From Pholiota molesta (taxonomy: Eukaryota > Basidiomycota > Agaricomycetes > Agaricales > Strophariaceae): a stretch of 64,000 nt of DNA. Where the stretch lies: assembly GCA_014925825.1 (NCBI GenBank), contig JACGCK010000010.1:1-64000 (forward strand), given 5' to 3'. The translations under genes and the position numbers were made by a program. The notes below the pieces were generated by a model that saw only the letters and a list, made by a program, of their open reading frames with translations, searched no databases and had not been told where the DNA came from. Shown here one piece after another: positions 58,170 through 64,000 of the stretch (its first letter is position 1; the number at the start of each line of letters is the position of its first letter).

Positions 58170-61100
58170 TTGAAGGTAGATTTGTTCACGGGTCGATGAG
58201 ATTTAGCTGTAGATGATGTCTTTCGAGCCTTACAGTGTTCGAAGTACATAACGAAATAATATTTGTGTCATTCCGAGGGGCCGTTAATGTTAATGTTTCT
58301 CGTCGGTAGCTTCGCGAAGTCGTACATACTTGAAAATATAATTTCGTTCACAACGAACGATCGACACGCCGTAAGGTTGATTGATGTTCACCTATAACTT
58401 TGTAACTTAGACATTTGCTCGGGCGCATTTTAGACCGACACGTTCAATATTTCAATAAAATGAGAAAAAGATAATACAAGAACGCATAACCAATGATACC
58501 TATATGTATTGGATGATGCATAGTGGAAAAGCTTAATACGAGCATTTGGCTCCCTACTTTACATGTCGTCAAATCGAACTCGCGTAGCCTTAGGGATCGA
58601 GGATACCCCAAGGTTCGATGCGGGATAGCTATGACCAAAGCCAGTTCGCAGAGATCAGGGCCCCAAACGCAACGGCTCAGGTGAGCGAGACCAGAGAGTA
58701 TGTATGAGGGAGAGCAACAGAAGACGACCCTTGGACGTGGGTACCAGCGACCAGAGGATATGACTGCGTTGGGGATACAGGATGGCCGAAGTCCGAGTAA
58801 TGAGATCATGGAGATGTCCTCAATGAAATACCAAGGATCGGCGTTACACCCAAGACACGATCCCCAGTTTTACATTACTCGCCAGGTCTACAGCATGGTG
58901 AGGGCACGAGTAGGTGGAATCGAAGAAGTTCGCCGGAGAATATCCGCCATCCGGCGTTCGGTATGAGCTCGCGGCGCCTCCGCAGAGACCTGGTGACTGT
59001 AGATTACTATCAAACCAATCATGGATGGTAAAGCCAGTTGGTCGCGACGCGTACGTGGTAACCGCGAGCGTTGCGCCCACGAGAGCTAAAGAAGGCATCA
59101 CAGCCAAGGAGAGAAAAGCAGCGAGTATGGAGCTCAACGGGGGGACGGGGACAGGACTTACCGCAGGGAACCCGTACGCCCATGTGCATCCTGAAGCCGT
59201 GGCTCAGCGAACTCTCAATGGACACGAGCGGGTGGACAGGGGGATACCGCACTATGCATAGACGATAACTGAAAAGGGCCTTGGAAGTCACATATACACC
59301 TTGAGCTGGATCTATAGTGAAGATCCAGTAAGCTACGGATAAATAAACACGGCATGCGACTGACTTGCAAAAAGCAACGAATATGCGCTGATCATCATCC
59401 CACATCAGGTCCATCCATTCATCGATACGTGAGTGTTCAGCGAGATCCTGCAGACGGCGGAGAATCGCACGAAATACGGGAACTCCCGCAAAGATCGCGA
59501 GCAGATAGCTATCTGGTCTGCGTCAGAAATGCGGAAATGACAGAGCGCAATCACTCACTGTGTGCACAGAGTGATGCGTGTTGGTTCCTAGCGTTGGTGC
59601 ACGACAGCGAGTACCTAGATCTAACAATAAGAACATGATGATTAGCGAATGTTCGGTGGTCCGTAGCAGGACCGTGGATGGGTCGATTGATGGATCGACC
59701 GTTCGATACGGATAATTGGAATGGGAAAGGACCTGACATACCAGGTGAGGAACTCCCGATAAACGGATTTCCGGGCGGTAATCGATGACGACGTCGGGAT
59801 CGAGACCGCGCGAAAGCGAAGCGTAGAGCGTATGTTGCTGAAGCGATCGTATCTGCAGATCACTGCATACAGAAATCAGTAAATGAATTGATAAACGAAG
59901 AAGGGGCGTACGAGGAGTTCAGAACCAGAGGAGGTCCTAACTCTGGCTTCCAGCAAACCTCCATAACGATCAGCATCTGGGCGAGCGAGCCGTTGAGCCG
60001 CATAGAACGGAATTTGGGGCAGATGGCGCGGGAGAGGCAAACCATGCCTGGATCAGGTCGGCGGAACCCCAATCAACATGAGCCTGGAGGTAGAGCTAGC
60101 AGAGATGGTAACGAATCAGCGATTGCTTAATCGACCTCTGAGATATGGAATGGAAGGAAGGGATATGAGGAGACGTGGACTTGGGGCGGTGTGTGGACAT
60201 ACCTGCTAGCGACACACATGCTTCGCGACCATGAGCGAGAAGATTTCGGCGACGAAGTGGGAGCGGCCGTCGTAAAGCAGCGAGACTTCACGAAGAACCA
60301 AGGCCCACTACCGGGGCTGATTGCGATCGGGAGGACGTAGGAAGGCGTCGTGGTCGCGGAACGCTCCATCTTCGGGCCAGATGACGGTAATACCTTGCAA
60401 TCGAATTGCTCGATTTTGAAGGGGTCGGCAAAGGTTTCGTGTGGAACCTGGCTGGGACACACGCGCTTCGTCACGGTGAACAATAAGGTGATATCAGTGA
60501 CGGAGAGTGCGAGCGGAGGCGATCGAATCGTTCGGGTGTAATGGAGCACTCGGCGAAGACATGCTAGATGGGACGGACATCGTGCGACGACGTGGATCTG
60601 ACAAAAACGTGACGATGCTCGATAAGAGCCCAATTGTCGAATGAAAGGATAGGGAGACTTTATCTTAGATGGGGAGCAGAGGGGGATAAACGGGGTAGGT
60701 AGGGACGTAGGGTAGGGAATACCACATACCTGCTAGAGAGACGCGCACTCCACGACAAGACTGACTGGGAACAGCATTGAGGCGATGTTCGTTGCATACA
60801 GGTGACATCTGCTGGACGTATCCGAGGTCTAGGGTATATTGGCCAACGGGTTCTCGAGGCAAAGGATTCTCGATGGATTTCTACAGGCGATGCTGATGAG
60901 CAGAACATAGCGCAGCAGGGCAGAAAGGGGTACGTACGACGAGGTGTAGTCAACGAGTTCTTGGGCTGGCATAGGGGAGTGGCGCAGAAAGACATCGTGC
61001 AGCCATCGCACGAAGAGCGGAGTGGGGTGAGTGACTGACAGAACACTCATGGGCATGGCGATGGGCGCCGCGTCGCATCAGTTCAGTTGGAACTTGGCAA

Positions 61101-62030
61101 AGGCGGGGACGATAGGGTATCGACAAGATGCGCGAGCGGAGAGGTGTGTAGGAGAGAAGATCGACAAAGCATGCAACCACGATGTAATCTGGGAGCGTAT
61201 GGGACTTTGAGCGCATGAAGTGGGCTTTGAGTGGGCTGTGGAAAGAGTGCGGGGAGGTGGTGTTGTCACTGAGTCAGCGATTCCCACGGGAAAGCCTGCG
61301 CTTTCAGTTGATGCGTGCCTCCCGCGCAACTTTCATCCCGACTTCTGCTAGTCACTGTTCTCTATCGTCTTTCGCTCTACCAACTAGAATCTCCCAGCAT
61401 TGTCCCAGCACATCGTATACCCTTCATCATGCCTGTCATGTGGATGTCATCGATAGCTTCTGTGACCCATCCAGCATGGAATGAGGACAACACAGCTACC
61501 GGATAATATGTCTGGCCGAAGTTAGCGCGATCCCTGGGCTGCAGTACCAAATAAATTGTATGTGCCTTTCGCTGCGTTCCGACCTTGTTCCCACTTATGC
61601 GAATGTACGTAGAAATTCGCCTCCTGTAATAGGTTCAGCAGCTCCTTCGCATTCGTTTTCGTACATACATGTCCCATCCGCACTCTTGCTCGACACCTTT
61701 GCTATCACTCCAGGCCGCGAGGCGCCGGTTCTTTCACCCACGGCTGACAGCTGCACTACCTGCACGCCCACCTTTCAAGGCCTTGTCATCTCTCATAACT
61801 AGAGCCACAACTCGTTGAACGTCAACCAATCGACTCAGCGACCGCCCCCGATGACGTATGCCTGCGTCTCGACGCCTTTGGTGCGCCTATGTGGTCTCCT
61901 ATGCGCCCTTTCACCTTCACTGATGTGCACGCCTCTTCGTAGCTATCTATAGAGCGCGCTCCATCAGCTACATGCGCTAAATCCCACCCCTCGAGCTCAC
62001 GTTTTCCATAGCGCACCTGTAAGGTTTGAC
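58170..62030 (-). repeat. Module X copy 5 (degenerate)
   Basis: This is the longest copy and aligns with 12241-15480 and the interrupted copy 3. The exon-like block on the minus strand near 59500-59355 reads IFAGVPVFRAILRRLQDLAE then MDLMWDDDQRIFVAFCK. It is followed by an intron-like GTCAGT...CTATAG and NPAQGVYVTSKALF. The 61250 region preserves the empty insertion site corresponding to the transposon array. Further fragments (LVGATLAVTTYASRPTGFTI) have hydrophobic, secreted-like character. No complete frame. Confidence 0.5.
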
Positions 62031-62720
62031 CCGCTCCTTCGTCAACCGCACTGTCGCTGATATCGTTCTCTCCCCGTCTGCTCAGTTATCACTCTGCGAA
62101 TGCGCTACCTACCTCCGAGAATTTCTCCTCGTACGTTCGCGGTCATTCTGACATTACGATTCCCCGTTGTTACCCTATAACGTCGAATCTGCTCAATAGT
62201 TGGAGCTTGTATTCGCAGCGTGGAGTTGGAGGATGGTATATACTATATGCAACATGGGTAAGTGTGCATATATCCTTCTTTTCAGCGCGCTATAGCTTCG
62301 CCATTCATGGTGTTTTACTAGCCCAGGTGCTCCAGCAACCTATCGGCTTCGATCCTATCCCACCCTCTCGTCTACCCTGCGAGATCCTGCTCCCTTGCGC
62401 GCCACCGCCTGAAGACTTCCTACTGCCCTTCGCGGGTCTTGCGGGGGAATCGCGACTCACATCAATATCGTCTCCACCATTGCGTACCCGGCCCAAGGCT
62501 TCGTTCTGCCCCTTTCGCGTAGCCTCCCCATTTTGGCATCGCCATTTTCCACCGCACGAATGTGAGTATTGGCCCTGCGTTTTCTCGGTATCTCTGACGC
62601 AGGCCCGATAGCTAGCTAATTGCGATCTTGTGAGGCTTCAATAGATTATTGGATCCTCCCTATCGTTCCAGCTCAAGGTGTACACGTGGCATTGAAATCT
62701 AGTTGTGTACTCTTTCTTCG
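62031..62720 (+). repeat. Module X copy 6, inverted partial copy
   Basis: This copy is in the opposite orientation to copy 5. The plus strand reads FAIHGVLLAQVLQQP then DPIPPSRLP...PPPEDFLLPF, the counterpart of FAVHGVSLGQI...DPIPPHMPPKDFLL in copy 4. It then has a GTGAGT...CCCGATAG intron-like stretch and IVPAQGVHVALKSSCVLF. It continues into the 3' flank of the minus-strand NACHT gene 4, so orientation here follows that gene. Confidence 0.5.
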
Positions 62721-63250
62721 AGCCTAATACATATAATATTACTGCTACCGTCGAACCTTTTGTTGGCCTGTGCGAAGCAAAGCGAAGTTGAGAGGCGACT
62801 GTCTTGGGACCTGAATTTTGGGTATTGCATTACAAATTTCCAACTTGATACACATATATGATACCCTCTTCGTACGACAGCGTTAGGGTCCAAGATTAAA
62901 TAAAGGTACTGGGCTCTGTGCAACAATTTACGCCACATGTTTGGTAACATCCACCGTCCTTCTCACCGCCGATCGATACATTCTGTCGCCAAGTATTCGA
63001 GATGGTGTATTGGCATTTGTCTCTGAGACGTCGAGATGCATTGAGCGTGCATGTATGAGTACTCAAAAAGGAATAGACTGACCATTCATTTTATAATATT
63101 TGAGCGAGTCATTGATCAATTTCAAAGAACATGATATTGAGAATTAACTATTAAGCCTCGGTAACGAAAAATATAATTGACAATCTACATATGACTTCTT
63201 GCGCCTGCGCACTGCACCTGTTGTTGCGGGCTCGCGGAAACACCAACGCC
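62721..63250. repeat. Inverted 3' flank of NACHT gene 4
   Basis: GTCGCCAAGTATTCGAGATGG (62990-63010) is the reverse complement of the flank found after NACHT genes 2 and 3. No gene. Confidence 0.45.
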
Positions 63251-64000
63251 TTAAGTTAGTTGCTCCAAAATTTGCTTGATACGATCCAAGAGGTCGGGAG
63301 ATATTTGCTCTATATATTGCCTGCCATCGGGAGTGAGCAAGGCCCAGTACTTCACATACTCTGCAGCCAATATGTCTACCACATGGTGATATGCTTCACC
63401 CTGGTCACTAAAATCCTGTCATAAAATAGGCATCAGTATGTGGAGTACAAATACGGCTTGTGGTGCGTACCAGTTGTTTCAAGTATGCAAGGATATCGGG
63501 GCCAACCACATACCAGGTGCCTTCAAAAAACGTTCTGCTATAGAATGTGCAATTGAAGTTCATCAATGCGATACAAAGTCGCTCTGATCCTTTTTTTTCC
63601 CCAGCAAGGAGCTGTCGGATCGCCCGCAAACGGGTCAATTCCCGGTCCATCTGAATCAGAGCCTCCAGATCATCACCGGACCAGAGCGGATCCAATATGG
63701 GAAGATGCCTCTCGAGCAACCTGCATAATAATTTTGTCCTGTATTCATCAAGGTCAATGTGATATTGGTCAGAACGGGTTTTGTCGATGAGGAAGTCGGG
63801 GAGTGATGCATGGAGGAATTTCAGCCCAGCAGGCATGTCGGTTGGGGGCTCGCATAGGATAATGGCTGTCAGATCAGTGAAAAGGACATCTAGCTCGCCA
63901 GGCTCAAGCAGAAAAGCAGTCGGAATAAGCATCATATCGCTGTATCCGTTAATCACATATGCAATAATCTCGCGAACCTTTTCAAGCACTTCAACGGGTT
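63251..64000 (-). CDS. NACHT-domain STAND NTPase, 3' part only (cut by window end)
   Basis: Two exons are visible: 64000-63471 (continuing beyond the window) and 63415-63251. The first reads VREIIAYVINGYSDM, FLLEPGELDVLFTDLTAIIL and LKFLHASLPDFLIDKTRS, then a Leu-rich stretch ending at LKQL before GT. The last exon reads DFSDQGEAYHHVVDILAAEY and ends IKQILEQLT. It matches the C-terminal halves of the other three NACHT genes with an identical last-intron position. The nucleotide-binding core lies outside the window. No lesion is seen in the visible part. Its opposite orientation makes the cluster's right edge an inverted duplication. Confidence 0.85.

Noticed and set aside
57678..58199. 173-codon plus-strand frame as the preferred gene
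   Set aside because: It overlaps the three-exon model at 57465-58021 in another frame and runs into dispersed repeat sequence; kept only as an alternative.

Overview
Organism. The window looks like nuclear DNA of a mushroom-forming basidiomycete (Agaricomycetes). Genes are split by many short introns (about 45-90 bp, GT...AG). They include tandemly duplicated NACHT-type STAND NTPases (fungal NLR-like proteins), a basidiomycete-style BTB gene, a KDZ-type transposase with a CxC2-like cysteine cluster, and a DUF6729-like DDE-type transposase. These assignments come from reading motifs by eye; no search was run. Layout. (1) 1-10.1 kb: two same-strand NACHT genes, 1003-3077 (one frameshift) and 7808-10067 (apparently intact), separated by decayed coding remnants and a 660-bp inverted-repeat element. 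(2) 10.4-19.5 kb: degenerate copies of a repeated intron-rich module (called module X here), an intact BTB gene on the minus strand (15593-16581) and a 289-bp MITE-like element. (3) 19.5-36.4 kb: a head-to-tail array of four nearly identical 4.2-kb DNA transposons inserted into one module X copy. The array is flanked by an 8-bp target-site duplication, and each unit carries a ten-exon transposase-like gene. (4) 36.4-40.1 kb: the rest of the interrupted module, a GC-rich 78-bp minisatellite and a probable tRNA-derived SINE. (5) 40.2-51.4 kb: a compact island of six small intact intron-containing genes around a decayed KDZ transposase. (6) 51.4-64 kb: a third NACHT gene (52527-54759), further module X copies, one tentative gene, then an inverted module X fragment and the start of a fourth, minus-strand NACHT gene cut by the window end. 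How it fits together. The NACHT genes and the modules downstream of them form a segmental duplication: 7.5-15.5 kb resembles 52.2-62.0 kb, and the right edge is an inverted partial copy. NACHT STAND proteins are generally viewed as intracellular signal-sensing NTPases (non-self recognition or programmed cell death in fungi). Here they share a basic N-terminus, a short Gly-Gly-x-Phe motif, the NACHT core, a conserved HASLxDFL block and a conserved C-terminal tail. The transposons appear to have used these duplicated units as landing sites, and one has rewritten the end of a NACHT gene. No bacterial-type operons, rRNA genes or CRISPR arrays were seen.
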